Shown one piece after another: positions 10,657 through 23,722 of a DNA stretch of 64,000 bases. Under the pieces are notes generated by a model. The model saw only the letters and a list, made by a program, of their open reading frames with translations, made no database searches and had not been told where the DNA came from. Source of the stretch: Filosporella fistucella (Eukaryota; Ascomycota; Leotiomycetes; Helotiales). Position 1 is the stretch's first letter; the number at the start of each line of letters is the position of its first letter. The stretch lies in the NCBI GenBank assembly GCA_030077755.1, contig JAQJZZ010000005.1, positions 1,798,001 to 1,862,000 of the forward strand, written 5' to 3'. Both the position numbers and the translations under genes were made by a program.

Positions 10657-12569
10657 ATGGGGAAACCTGAAGCTCTCGATGTCAGCCAGCCGACGACGGA
10701 GGTCGTCATTAATGACTATGTCAAAGAAATGGGAGAAGAAGCTCGGCGGGCAACAGAAATTGAACATGAGATGACGTTCATGGATGGTGTGAAGCTCTAT
10801 CCTGCGGCCATTGGATGGTCTGCCTTTTTTTCCCTGGGTGTTATCATGACAGCTTTTGATCCTCAACTACTCGGTAGCCTGTATGCCGAAAAGGCATTTC
10901 AAAGAGACTTCGGATATCTTTATAACGGTTCTTATATCATCAGTGCTCCATGGCAGACCGCGCTTGGGATGGGCAATCCAATTGGGCAAGTTCTTGGAGC
11001 ACTTGCTGCGAGTTACCCTATGGAATGGTACGGTCGGAAATGGGTATGTTGGTTGACAGTTTCTTTGATTTTAACTGACACTATTAGACATTCGCTGCGT
11101 GTGTAGTCGGCACCGCTGCATTTGTGTTCAATCAATTTTTTGCTAAGTCTGTAGAAGTGCTCTTGGTGGGCGAGCTGATAGGAGGCCTGATTCTTGGGAC
11201 ATACACCACAATAGCGCCTACTTATGCCTCTGAAGTGTGCCCAATTGCTCTTCGGGGGCATCTTACCGCTTATATCAATTTATGTTTCGTGACAGGACAG
11301 CTCCTCGCGAATGGCGTGATTGCGGGATCTCAGAAGCTAGAATCACACTGGGCGTATAGTGGGCCCTTTGCTTGCCAGTGGCTCTGGCCGGTAATTATTT
11401 TGATAGGCATTCCATTCGCTCCAGAATCGCCGTGGTGGTTGATCAGACAGGGCAGACTTGCTGAAGCGGAAAAGGCGCTCAAGCGATTATCATCTCCGAA
11501 AATCGACAACAAGCTCGTACTAGCAATGATGGTTGAAACTGACAAGCTAGAGAAAGAGATGGAGACCGGGACGACGTACTGGGATGTCTTCAATAAAGTC
11601 AATATTCGTCGAACCGAAATCGCGGTCGCAGTTTTCACCACTCAAGTATTCAGCGGAATCTATATGGTCGGTTACGCTGCACTGTTTTTCACTCGTAAGT
11701 ACATCATACGAAGTTCAAGAGATTCTCGATACTCATCATATCAGTTGCTGGCCTTGATTCCGACAACGCTTTCAACATGAGCGTCGGCTATCTTGCTTTA
11801 GGCTGGGTCTGCACATGTATTTCTTGGATACTGATCTCTAAGTATGGTCGCCGGAGGATTTACAACATCGGCCTCGCATTCTTGACAGTAATCATGTTTC
11901 TTATCGGTATTCTTGACTGCGTTCCAAATTACGTGAATCGTCCTGGGATTATATGGGCACAGTCTACACTCATGGTAAGTCACCAATTGCTGAACAAATG
12001 TACTCCGATGTCCGCCTCAATCTCTAATCTTGATTGTGGTAATATAGATCATATGGAACGGCGTGTTCGACTTATCAATTGGCCCTGTTTGTTACACTAT
12101 CTTCTGTGAGGTGTCAGCAACCAAAGTTCGAACCAAGACTATAGCTGTGGCAACAGCAGCTCAAGCGCTTGTCGGCATTGTAATGGTAAGTATCAATTTT
12201 CGGAACATCATTGTCTCTCAAAGATCGCCCCCAGAGATCTCATTTGGACCAGACGCTCTCAAAACTTCCCAAAAAGATAGTAGACTGACTCTGAAATTTT
12301 GCTCTATAGACAGTTGCAATTCCCTATATGATCAACCCAGATCAGGCCAATATGAGAGGAAAGATGGGGTTTTTCTTCGGTAATTAAGCATAAAATATAG
12401 TACAGGGAACTGACTACTGACCTCAACTCTAGGCGGCCTTTCCGTACTTTGCTTGATCTGGTGCTGGTTCAGAGTGCCTGAGACCAAAGGTCGAACATAC
12501 GAAGAGCTGGATATTATGTTCGCGAGAGGGGTAAAAACAAGAGAGTTCAAGAACTACGTAATAACGTGA
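10657..12569 (+). CDS. MFS sugar:H+ symporter, maltose/alpha-glucoside permease-like
   Basis: Six exons (10657-11043, 11088-11694, 11745-11974, 12048-12185, 12310-12379, 12433-12569) encode 522 residues with about 12 membrane helices. Sugar-porter motifs are present: YGRKW after helix 2, APTYASEVCPIALRGHLTAY after helix 4, PESPWWLIRQGR at the start of the central loop, KYGRRRIYNIG in the second half, and PETKGRTYEELDIMF after the last helix. The long hydrophilic N terminus and the sequence around helix 1 (FDPQLLGSLYA) resemble the fungal maltose permease branch more than hexose carriers. The substrate is inferred only from this likeness. It sits upstream of the aromatic amino acid decarboxylase on the same strand. 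Confidence 0.92.
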
Positions 12570-13292
12570 GGATATACCGATCATGCGAAAGAATCAAAAC
12601 AAGAACGAGAGAGTACATGGTGGACGAACGCCCGAGCATAATGTGGGTATAAATAGAGATAATGAAGATATATGAACCATAGGCTTTTGAAAGAGCACCA
12701 ATGCAGCTTCGAAAGGCATATCAAATATACGAGGAATCATCTGATACTTGGATTAAAAGAAGATTCTCCGATACTGTTAACAGGGCTCTTTAGTTCATTT
12801 GGGCTCTTTGGGAGGAATGCTGCAAGATTTCGGAAGGCATCAGGGAACTCTGCCTCGGGTCGGGTAAGTCATTGCCGGACACGGGTATGCTGGTTTCAAA
12901 CGGGTGATTGCCATCCGATTGCGCCCTAAGACACCAATCGGGCTGCGAAATGACTACCAAAAAACCTGCATCTGTCAATTGCAAGGCGTGAACTAGCAAA
13001 TCTCGCCCTTAGTATTTGCTTCAACGACATTCTTGTCGTGTGAATCGAGGTCTAAAACATTAGAGCCGATCACGTGTGGCGGCTAGTTTCCGTCCTGAGT
13101 GGGATTCGGGGTGAGCGTCCCCAAGCAATGTCCATGACAAAATGTACACAGCGCTGACTTCCGCAGCCAGGGCCTGGATACTACTGTACTTCGATTCAGT
13201 GATATAAAACGAAGTGGTGCCCATGCCAAATTCTACTTTACAATAAAGCTCAGATTGCCAGCAGAGTTTCCCGACTTCGGAACCCCGCCAAA
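12570..13292. other. Intergenic upstream of the decarboxylase
   Basis: No gene was recognised. An ATCACGTG element lies at 13069-13076, 217 bp before the decarboxylase start codon. Confidence 0.45.
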
Positions 13293-14972
13293 ATGGATTC
13301 AAAACAGTTTAAGGAAGCTGCTACATCCGCAATTGATGAGAGTTTGTGTTTTGCAACCTCCACAAGTCTGCCACAAGACTAATTTCAATAGTCATTAACT
13401 ATTACGACACAATTGAGGACCGCAGAGTGGTATCGAATGTCGAACCCGGGTATCTTAAAAAGTTGCTACCCCAAGGGCCACCACAAGATGGAGAGTCGTG
13501 GGCAGATATTCAAAAAGACATCGAGTCCAAGATTATGCCTGGGCTGACGCACTGGTACGTCTGCAGACATGGATTTGATTCAAGATGCGGCTGACACTAG
13601 TAGGCAGTCTCCAAACTTCATGGCCTTTTTTCCGGCTTCCTCCTCTTTTCCTGGCATGCTCGGCGAGCTGTACTCAGCAGCGTTTACAGCACCTGCCTTC
13701 AATTGGATATGCTCTCCTGCAGTCACCGAACTCGAAACAATAGTCCTCGATTGGCTTGCCAAACTCCTCAATCTCCCTGATTGTTACCTGTCGACTGATC
13801 ATGGAGGAGGCGTGATACAAGGCTCTGCTTCAGAGGCCATCGTCACAGTGATGGTAGCTGCCCGAGACAAATATCTTCGCGAAACGACATCACATTTGTC
13901 TGGCATCGAACTTGAAGACGCGATAGCATACAAACGGAGCAAAATCGTGGCACTGGGAAGCGAAGCAGCACACAGCTCTACTCAAAAAGCAGCGCAGATC
14001 GCTGGTGTTCGATATCGTTCAATTCCTGTCAGTAAAGAGAATGGATTCTCGTTGACTGGCGACGGTCTAGAAGAGGTCCTGAAACAGTGCAAGGCGCAAG
14101 GTCTTGAGCCGTTCTTCTTGACAACTACACTTGGGACGACTGCAACCTGTGCAGTTGACGACTTTGGCTCAATTGCTACTGTTCTTGCCAAATATGCACC
14201 TCCAAATATACCAGGGGAAATTTGGGTCCATGTTGATGCTGCTTATGCCGGAGCAGCTCTCGTTTGCCCGGAATATCAGCACCTCACTTCCACTTTTGAG
14301 CATTTTCATTCATTTGACATGAATATGCACAAATGGCTTCTGACGAATTTTGATGCTTCGTGTTTGTTCGTAAGGAAGAGGAAAGACCTGATCGATGCCC
14401 TGTCCATAATGCCAAGCTACCTTCGCAACGAATTCTCGGAGAGCGGTCTTGTCACAGATTACAGAGACTGGCAAATACCTTTGGGAAGACGATTTAGAAG
14501 CCTTAAAATATGGTTTGTTCTTAGGACATACGGAGTCAAAGGCCTACAAGAGCATATCCGAAGGCACGTCAGCTTCGGAGAACTATTTGCTAGTCTTCTG
14601 TCAACTAGAAAAGACCTTTTCCAGATCACGTCAGGGCCGAGCTTTGCTCTCACTGTCTTTTCCATAGTACCGAAGACTGCTGGCAGCAAAGAACAAGATG
14701 CCATTACGAAGGATGTGTATGAGATGATAAACAAGCGGGGCGAAATATACATTACTTCCAGTGTTGTGGGTGGCGCCTATGTCATCCGAGTCGTGAGTGC
14801 GAATCCCTTGGCGGAAGAGAAATATCTCAGAAAAGCGTTCAATCTCTTAGTGGAGACAGCTGAAGAGTTAAGAGATGGAACTCCCCCAAAGAGAAGCTTA
14901 AACGGCGTGGTTATCAATGGCAAAGGCGAAGGCGTTGGGGAAGTTGCTGTTGTCAACGGACTTCATAAGTAG
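13293..14972 (+). CDS. PLP-dependent aromatic-L-amino-acid decarboxylase (group II)
   Basis: Three exons (13293-13341, 13392-13554, 13604-14972) encode 526 residues. The N terminus has the family start INYYDTIEDRRVVSNVEPGYL and THWQSPNFMAFFPA. GGGVIQGSASEA is the cofactor phosphate-binding block, VHVDAAYAGAA has the Asp that pairs with the pyridine nitrogen, and DMNMHKWLL holds the PLP-binding lysine at residue 314. It therefore removes the carboxyl group from tyrosine, DOPA or tryptophan (or a related amino acid) to give the amine in the cytosol. Fungal members feed alkaloid or indole metabolism, or amine detoxification; the exact substrate is not decidable here. The acceptor of exon 3 is the second AG of a CTAGTAG pair, chosen because it restores THWQSPNF. 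Residues 485-526 are a low-complexity tail. Confidence 0.93.
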
Positions 14973-15438
14973 CCCTACCACATCCTACAGACGTTTCATC
15001 AATAGAAATCAATGTTAACTGCTCAGAGTTCCTATCGCAAACCATCATTTACCTTATGTCTTTCTTGATTGATACCTTTAACTCGTCGCGCCTAGGAGAA
15101 CGCCTTGAATATGGCTGGGCAAATGGGCTGTTTCTGTAAGAAGCAGGGGTTGCTGATTCGATCAAATTTTCCCAGCCTCATTTCGCGGTCGGCATCACAC
15201 TTAGGTAGGTGGCGGTTGGTTTGCCATCCTGCGTCCATGCATCATGCAAACATGCCTGTGGGCGCTTGCACAACCAACATGATGTGGCCGGCTGCATGTG
15301 TACCCTGTAACGTTCAACCCCAGCATACACTCTGGCATTGTCTGAATCAAAACCATCGATTGTACTTTGGTATGTAGAAATACTGTCGAAAATTCCAAGC
15401 CCTCAGAGTTTAGCGGCCTGAGAGATAATTCCGCCAGC
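14973..15438. other. Intergenic upstream of the NLR gene
   Basis: Nothing was recognised beyond the presumed promoter and leader of the NLR gene. Confidence 0.45.
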
Positions 15439-18400
15439 ATGGCTGATTCTTTGCAGAGACAGAAACGGGAGCCACTACGATGGGTGAAGTCAAAATTTGG
15501 CCCTCATCGACATGATCGAGCCTCTGCCCAAAACTCGAGTGCAACACTTCAAGCCCATAGTATAGAAGGGATAAGCTTGAGTGCTAGACAGAGCCGAGAG
15601 ACACAGAGGCCGTCCTACACATCAATTTCATCGAATGCAGCAGCAGCAACACCTCTAATTTGGAGCACTGCAGCGCCATCTTTCACAGAGAACCATGCCT
15701 TACAAGATTCATCTCCTAATTCGCAAGACAATCGCAACGCAGCCTCACTTCCGGATCTGTGGTCAGATGCATCTGAAAACCTCGATGAAGAAGATCGAGC
15801 GACGATTGGATCCATTAGATCATCAATCGACGATGGTGGTCTAATCTCAGACAGGATAAATGAGATGATCAGGATGACAAGGAAAGCACAGGAGCGGTGT
15901 GAAAGTAGAGCATCTAAATTCAAGATACGAGGCAAGGAAATAGACATCCGCAAGGTCACCGGGCAAATTATAAACTTCTTGACCAAGTTTAAAGAGGTCG
16001 GCGATATAGCAGTCAACTTTGATCCTGTTCATGCCGCTTTGCCGTGGGCAGGTGTGCGTTTCTTACTTCAGGTAATCCCAAATACCTGTCGTTGACACTT
16101 ATGCTAATTCTTGTGAAGGCCGCCATTGGAGAGCACGAACAAATGGGAGACTTGCTCGACTGCATCGAAACTGTGTCTTACTTGACCGATCGATGCACTA
16201 TATACGAAATCCTTTACAATCCGCAGACGACCAACGGACAAGCGCTAGTGAACCTACAAAAGGCACTAGTTAGCCTTTACACTGCAATTCTTCAATTGAT
16301 AGCCAGGAGTTATCGGATGTTCGCCGACAGCACTATCGCTCGTGCCTGGCATGCAGCCTTCAACCTTGATGAGTTTTCCAATCTCAACGACCTTTGTAAG
16401 ACGCGCGAACTGGAGGTCGAGATTGCGGTACACAATTGTGAGCGTAAGCGAAGCAAAGAAGCAGATGATCGAATGCAAAAGATTATGGAGATATCCCAGG
16501 ATCTCATTGCACAAACAAACAGCGGGATTGCACATCTTATGGAAGTGGTAGATGCCAGAGAGAGACTTGAAATCCTTGATTGGATTTCACGGGTGCCTTA
16601 CGGAAAACACCACGACGCGGTAGCTGTGGAGCGAACTACTGGGACGTGTGAATGGCTGTTGGAGCATGAAAGATTCCGAGAATGGCGAAATTCGCAGTCG
16701 TCTGTCTTTTTGTGGCTTCATGGAACTGGTGAGACCCTCCAAAAGTTTGCACATTTCACTGGTTTTCTGACGATGAATCACAGCTGGAACTGGGAAAAGC
16801 GTTCTTGTGTCTAAGGTAATCGATACGATCCGCCTTTCTCTCCAAAGGAGCCAACATGGATTTGCATTTTTCTATTGCAAGCGTGATGAGAATGAACGCC
16901 GCGAGCCCTTGTCTGTATTATGTGGCTTGGTTCGCCAGCTCTCCATCTTTCCTGGCCAGTCCCAGTCCATCAAAAGAAACATGAGGCAACGGTACTTGGA
17001 GATGCGAGAAAAGGCGTCCACTTTGACCATCGAAAATTGTCAGGACCTCCTCCTCGAATTCGTCAATCAACACTCTATCACAATCATCGTTCTTGACGCG
17101 CTCGATGAGTGTGAGAGGCACAAACGCAATTTGCTAATCAAAACACTTGACAGCTTAGTCGCCAAAGCTTCGAACCCCGTCAAAATTTTCATTTCCAGTC
17201 GACCCGACAATGATATCAAGGAGAGATTTAGATCCGTAACCAATGTAGAGATCCAGGCTCAAGATAATGAGAATGATATCTCTAAGTATATTGCAAGTGC
17301 AATTGTGGAGCATGAGAGGTGGGCTAAAATGTCAAGCCGACTTCGGGAGGACGTGATTAGTACCCTCCAATCACAAAGCCATGGAATGTATGAGCCCAAA
17401 ATAGACGAGTGGAGAATATGCCGACTAACAAGGCTAGGTTTCAATGGGCCTATATGCAGATCTCTCAACTATTACGGCTGCCGCAGGAACGTTTAATTCG
17501 AGAGCGGCTTGGAAAATTACCGACAGACCTACGCAACACATACGATGAGATATACGAACTGATGGAGGATCATGAACGAGAAATAGCAGACCGTGCTTTT
17601 CAATGGGTCATGGCAGCAGCAGCTCCTCTTTCGACGACATGTCTTCTCGAAGCAGTTTGCCAAGACGAAAACGAAGATGACATAAAGGGTGTGGCTGATC
17701 TTGATGAAGATCTTCTACTGGAATACTGTCACCACCTTCTGGTCATTGACAAAGCCCGCCAAGTTTGGATACCATCACATTTATCTGTAATTGAATACCT
17801 CGAGAATCATCGCTTTACTATGTTTCGAGCCAATCGTCTTGTTTCTTGCGTTTGCATTCTGAAAATAATCGACTCTGCTAAGGCAGCAATTATTCAACCA
17901 GGAGAGCCCAGCCTCGAACACTATGCATACCACCATTGGCCACTTCATGTCAGATTCTGTGACCGGATCGCAGGGAATGATTTACGTCTTAAGCAAATTC
18001 TCGCCGAGTTTTTTGGATCGCTTGAGAATAGCAGTATCGCATATCGAAACTGGCACGCAGCTCTGGCAGAGACTGATTCAAAGAGACAAATTCCCGCATC
18101 ATCTGCTTTCGGTGACAGCACATATTTCAAAACAGTTTCTTTACGGGAACTGATTCCAAATCGCGCAAGTATCTGGGCTGTATGCGCATTTGGGTTATAC
18201 GAGTTGGTCTCGGAGTGGTGTAGTACAACTTCCATCGATGTGTCACAGAGGAACGCAAATAACGGCACCCTCCTTTACCTGGCCGCCACATCTGGATCAG
18301 TCTCTATATGTAAGCGCCTTAGAGCGTTAGGAGCCGAAGTGAATGAGACGATAGATCATCGCCTGTGCAGCTTTGAGACAGCCTTACAAGTCGCTGCTGG

Positions 18401-19736
18401 TGTGCATCAAGAACAGACATCATTATTCCTTGTTACCGCAGGAGCAGATCCGAATCAAATTACTGACGGAAATTATGGCTGTGCGTTGAATGCTGCAATT
18501 CACTCCGGAAGTGTCAATATTGTGAAATTGTTGATTAAAAATGGAGCGAATGTAAACCTACAGATTCCCAAAAAAGGGTTCCAGACTCCCTTATATTGGG
18601 CTTTAGAGGACCCGAGGCCGATATGCTCAGAGATAACCAGAATATTGCTTGAGTCCAAGGCGGATGCCAATATTCAGGTGGAATATGTATATGGGAGTCC
18701 TTTGTGCTTAGCGGCAAGTGCCTATGCTAAGGGGATTGACGCAGTCGCATGGCAAGTGTCTCACCACACGATTTTCGACGAATCTCGGTCAAGAATACTA
18801 CTGCTTCTTGACTATGGAGCTGACGTTGATATGCAGGTGGAGAATGGAGATTTTGGAAGTGCTTTATGTGCAGCGGGTACCGTAGCGAATGCTCAGCTAT
18901 TGCTGGATCATGGCGCAGATACTAAAATGGAAGTCAAACATGGAAAATATGGAAATGCTTTGTGTGGAGTGGCAATGAGCGGCCTGATGCCGGTAGTAGA
19001 ATTGCTCCTTGATCTGGGAGCAGATGTCAATGAGCAGGTGAGAAATGGTTGTTACGGAAGTGCTCTATGCGCAGCAGCTGCTTCAAAAAGGCCAAGAGAA
19101 TGTAAACAGTCTCTAATAAAGCTGTTACTTGATCGAGGAGCAGATGTTAACATGCAGTTAGAGTATGGGAATTTTGGGAGCGCACTATGTGCGGCGGATC
19201 GTCCCGACGAAACTACAGAGTTTCTGCTTGAACATGGAGCAGAGGTCAATATGCAACTTATGTATGGCCCGTATGGTAGTGCACTCTGTACAGCTGTCTA
19301 CCGGGCGGCTAGCATTCTTGAGCTACTCCAGGGCGGAGCCGATATCAATATGCAAGTCGACACTGGGGAATATGGGAGTGCGTTGTGCGTAGCTGTGGTT
19401 AACAAATACTCAGAAATATGCGAATTTCTGATTAATGAAGGGGCAGATGTAAATCTTATTCTTGAGAATAGGCCATACAAGAATGCACTTGGTGCTGCTA
19501 TAAGAGAGAGAGATACGCCGGCGGCAGTAGAGCAATGGGAACGAGAAGCGAGGAGCGAGATTGTAGATATATTGAAGAAGCATGGGGCAAAACTGGTTGA
19601 AGATGTTGTCAAGGATGAGAAAATATTTGATAGAAGTACTGAAACGGACGGAAACATGAATCATCTGATGCCAGAGCTGACCAGGGAGATGGAGCATATG
19701 CAGGGCGAGGATGACTTGAGGATTATGGAAGCATGA
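15439..19736 (+). CDS. NACHT-ankyrin NOD-like receptor (fungal NLR/STAND protein)
   Basis: Four exons (15439-16071, 16119-16728, 16784-17387, 17438-19736) encode 1381 residues. Residues 1-140 are Ser-rich and disordered. About 150-330 form a NACHT_N-type domain (DPVHAALPWAGVRFLLQAAI). The NACHT NTPase follows: Walker A GTAGTGKS at 413-420, which is created only by splicing intron 2, Walker B IVLDALDECE near 518, and a sensor-like FISSRPDNDI. A winged-helix-like region leads to about 11 ankyrin repeats (about 888-1330). The last six or seven share a YGSALCAA core and end GADVNMQ, so they are close copies. Family knowledge: such STAND proteins sense a ligand through their repeats, oligomerise on NTP binding, and serve in non-self recognition and programmed cell death. 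The cytosolic location is inferred. Confidence 0.92.
18252..19600 (+). repeat. Ankyrin-repeat coding tract with near-copy C-terminal units
   Basis: About eleven units of roughly 32-40 codons code for the ligand-sensing end of the NLR. The later units are the most alike (YGSALCAA...LLLDxGADVNMQ). One unit near 18690-18830 is lengthened by an insertion between its helices. High likeness between neighbouring units usually reflects recent duplication or exchange. Confidence 0.8.
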
Positions 19737-21178
19737 AAGGGTTATTTTGATGATGTAATGACAATTTGGATACCTAATGAAGCTCAAGAATTATATACGA
19801 TAAGGATGCAATAAGTATGTACAGTACTTGCTGATTACTACAATCTCATTTTTGGTATTCAGTTCCTTTTCCCACCTTTGAGTCCAACCTGCCTTCCTCA
19901 AACCCCACGAGAGTAGGGAACAGAGGTTGGGTAGAACATGTTCTGGGTGACTGCTGATGATACCGTAAGTCATTGAATGCGCCACAGTTGAAGGATTTGA
20001 CAAGAGAGCCAAATGACAAGCACGAACGGGGTTTTTTTGAAAGTCCGACGCATAGAGCACTGTGCATGAGACGATATACTTCAGAATGGTTTCCGATGAT
20101 TGGGAAAATACACCAGCATGTAGACATCGCTATCCGCATCAGGTTGAAGCTCTGAGGACCCGAAAACTTTTCAATTGCACCAAATATACTTATAGTTTGC
20201 TGCTTCGACCAGGACCAATTCTTGACCCAAATCTGTAGGAGTATATTAAGTTGCATTTCCCTATGTATTTACATTCCATCAGGTTCTGGACAAGAAAATT
20301 GAAATAAACGTTGTGCATATGTAGGTGCCATACAAACTTCATTATTTAATGTAGCAAATAGTAAAAGAATGATATATCTTGGCCGGAACTTGGAAGCGAA
20401 CACCTGTTTTGGCCTCTCCAAGTGTATTAAGATTTGTTTTACGAAATCCCTTGAGGTATTAATCGACTTGGACCTGAATAGATCATAGTCATCATGTTTT
20501 GGTTATTGTTTATCGTTTTACATGTTCCGAATCACATTATCCGTCTCGCCCGTCGCGTTGTCTTTGATAAAGGACGATGAAGAGCGGTTGCAAGCTAGTT
20601 TATTTTCTGCTGGATACCACTTTGCAATGAGCATCTTCCAATTGGTCGGGAAATGATTAATTGCATTTCGCCTCCATATCAGCTCCCCGGCCCTCCCCGC
20701 AATTCAGCTTCCCCACATGTGCGGGAAAATGTGTTGGAGAGCATTGATTGTTGGTACGGAAGTCGTCGCCACCGCCTACCTACCATGAAGGATGCTCGGT
20801 GAAAACAAGGAAGGAGTTTAAATTGCCCCTGTGATATTCATGACTACTGTACGATAAAGTAAGAACATGGTGAACATATATTTTCTGCGAAGCTCACATC
20901 TCGCCTTCCTTTCTCCCGAGGAGCGAAACCTCCACATCGACTTTTCGTTGCCGAGAAGCAGCCGCATCCTTGACCTCATCAACCCCGACCGCTGCTATTT
21001 CCGCGACCATCTCAAAAACCGATCACGCTTGTCTCCTTGATCGGTGTCCAGATTTCTTTGGGGCATTATTATTCTCCTCTTTTCTTTTGCTCCCGTTTAT
21101 ATTTCCATTTCCCAAATTATAGACATCAGACCATACCTCGGTAACTCGACATCAGCTTCAGATAAAGCAACAAACAAG
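19737..21178. other. Intergenic, 1.4 kb
   Basis: No gene was recognised on either strand. The last 300 bases are rich in pyrimidines and look like the promoter and leader of the downstream dehydrogenase gene. Confidence 0.5.
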
Positions 21179-22944
21179 ATGGCTCTTACAGGACAAGAAG
21201 TAGCTAAGCACAACTCGAGAGAGTCGTGTTGGGTAATTGTTCATGTATGGCATTGCTTAGCTGTAAATGTGGCAAAAACTGATATGTAACAGGGCAAAGC
21301 ATACGATGTTACTGAGTTTCTACCTGGTATGTACCAACCCCCACTCTATGATGCATAGCTCAACATGCCCTCAGAACATCCAGGTGGACCTAAAATCATC
21401 CTGAAGTACGCAGTATGTATCTCATCTCCTTACAGAATCTGCGGACGTTAATATCACCACAGGGCAAAGATGCGACAGAAGAATACGAACCAATTCAGTA
21501 TGATGATCCTCAAGAAGCTGTCGTTCGTAACTAATAACCACAAGCCCCCCGGACACTCTCGACAAATATCTCGATAAATCAAAGCATCTGGGAGAGGTCG
21601 ATATGGGTACTGTGGAGAAAGAAGAGAAGGAGGAATCGCCAGATGAGAAGGCCAGACAGGAGAGAATTAAGAACATGCCGAATATGGAAGAGTGTTACAA
21701 TCTGATGGATTTTGAGGCAGTGGCAAGACAAGTGATGAAAAAGACTGCTTGGGCATATTATTCCAGCGGTGCTGATGATGAGATTGTAAGCATATATGTC
21801 TGATTTTGATATCTGTTCTAACTTAACAGACTATGAGGGAAAACCACACGGCTTTCCACAAAATCTGGTTCAGACCGCGGGTCTTGGTCGATGTTGAGAA
21901 AGTTGATTTCACCACGACAATGCTGGGCACAAAAGTCGATATCCCATTCTATGTTACTGCAACTGCACTGGGAAAACTGGGAAACCCCGAGGGAGAAGTT
22001 GTGCTCACCCGTGCAGCAAAGAAACACAATGTTGTTCAAATGATACCTACCCTGGCTTCCTGTTCTTTCGACGAGATCATGGATGCTGCAGAAGGTGACC
22101 AGGTCCAATGGATGCAACTCTACGTCAATAAGGACAGAGAGATCACAAAGAAGATCGTACAGCATGCTGAGAAGAGAGGGTGCAAGGGCCTCTTCATTAC
22201 AGTTGACGCACCCCAGCTTGGACGCAGAGAGAAGGACATGCGATCGAAATTTACCGACAGTGGATCGAACGTACAGGCTGGCTCTACGACTGACAACTCA
22301 CAAGGCGCTGCAAGAGCTATTTCAAGCTTCATCGACCCTGCTCTGAGCTGGAAAGATATACCGTGGTTCCAATCCATTACGAAGATGCCCATCATTCTCA
22401 AGGGCGTCCAACGTGTTGAGGATGTCATTCGAGCTATTGAATCCGGTGTCCAAGGCGTTGTGCTCTCCAACCACGGTGGACGCCAACTTGATTTTGCCCG
22501 GTCTGGCATCGAGGTTTTGGCTGAAGTCATGCCAGTTCTTAGAGAGCGTGGCTGGGAAAACCGTATCGAGATCTATATCGATGGCGGTGTAAGGCGAGCT
22601 ACTGATATCATCAAGGCTCTGTGTCTTGGCGCTACCGGAGTCGGTATTGGGAGGCCATTCCTGTACGCGATGAGTGCTTACGGCCAGCCGGGGGTGGATC
22701 GTGCCATGCAATTATTGAAGGATGAGATGGAGATGAACATGAGATTGATTGGATGCTCAAGCGTTGACCAGTTGAACCCAACTTTAGTTGACACTAGAGG
22801 TTTGAGCATGCACACGACCAGTGTGCCCTCAGATACCTTGGTAAATTCCTTTTATATTCTACTTCACTAGTTTGCTGACACTTATAACAGGGTCTCGCTG
22901 TATACGATCCATTAGTGAATCCCAAGGAGAAGGCAAAGTTGTAG
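21179..22944 (+). CDS. CYB2: Cytochrome b5 / FMN-dependent alpha-hydroxy acid dehydrogenase (cytochrome b2, L-lactate dehydrogenase type)
   Basis: Seven exons (21179-21244, 21293-21326, 21375-21412, 21463-21497, 21545-21785, 21830-22840, 22891-22944) encode 492 residues. Residues 4-75 are a cytochrome b5 domain with the heme-binding HPGG. A linker leads to the FMN barrel: PFYVTATALGKLG, LQLYVNKD, FITVDAPQLGRREKDMR, the catalytic His353 in SNHGGRQLDF, and IYIDGGVRRATDIIKALCLGA for FMN phosphate. The reaction is oxidation of L-lactate or a similar hydroxy acid, with electrons passed through heme. Yeast Cyb2 has an 80-residue mitochondrial presequence. Here the ATG opens the b5 domain directly and no in-frame ATG lies upstream, so a non-mitochondrial site is likely. 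Introns cluster in the b5 part. Confidence 0.93.
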
Positions 22945-23722
22945 ATATCTAGCTGTGAAGTTATTGCAAAGTCGACACTCGAACCAGAATATGCTGGGCT
23001 GTAAATATTGATGCCATATATGATATATATATATAAATATACGACCAGATTCTCTTCAAATCTATTCCCTGTTCTCATTTTGGCTGACCCAATCCAATAT
23101 ACCCAGCTTCTTCCCAAGCCTGAGTCAGATACAGATCTCTGCTATTTACCTGGCCACAAATCGTTCCATATTTAAGTACACGTGATCAGCTCACCCATTT
23201 TAAGACAGAAAGTTCGCAGCCTTGCATCTGGCAGCCGGGTTATGCGCCAAACTCGTCATCCAAGAAACACCCCAAAAAGCAAGTGACCCTGCCTCACCAC
23301 AATCCTAAATCGCAATTTCGACTAAAAGCACGGTGATCTCCACAAACCCGCCTACACGGTTCTACACATTGTTTATTTGTTTACCTACCCCTCCGCACGC
23401 GACGAACTCGATATAACGAAAGAGCGCTCAAAGTTATTTCTCATTTGAAATCTTGGTGAAGAAGAGTGCTGAGCCGAGGCTGAGACAAAGTGAATTGAAG
23501 AGGAGGCAAAAACACGGGGAGTGCATATCATGAGGCGCGAGATATGAGACATTTCGAAAGCTGGAAGTAGCAGCAAGGCTGGTTATTCTATCATTCATTC
23601 ATTCATACATTTTTCTCGCCACTGGCTCGAGGTTTTGGTTCATTCTATCTTGCTTCGAATTACGATCACGATTTCCTTTGCACGATACGCAGACGAGAGA
23701 ACTCGATAAATACAAAGATAAG
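22945..23722. other. Intergenic between CYB2 and the Rab gene
   Basis: No gene was recognised. It holds a CACGTGAT element at 23179-23186 and an (ATTC)n microsatellite at about 23591-23608. The last part is the presumed 5' leader of the Rab gene. Confidence 0.45.

Noticed and set aside
10657..19736. Permease, decarboxylase and NLR as a biosynthetic cluster
   Set aside because: No core synthase or pathway regulator lies near, and the three genes are separated by 0.5-0.7 kb gaps with no shared signal. Adjacency alone is weak evidence.
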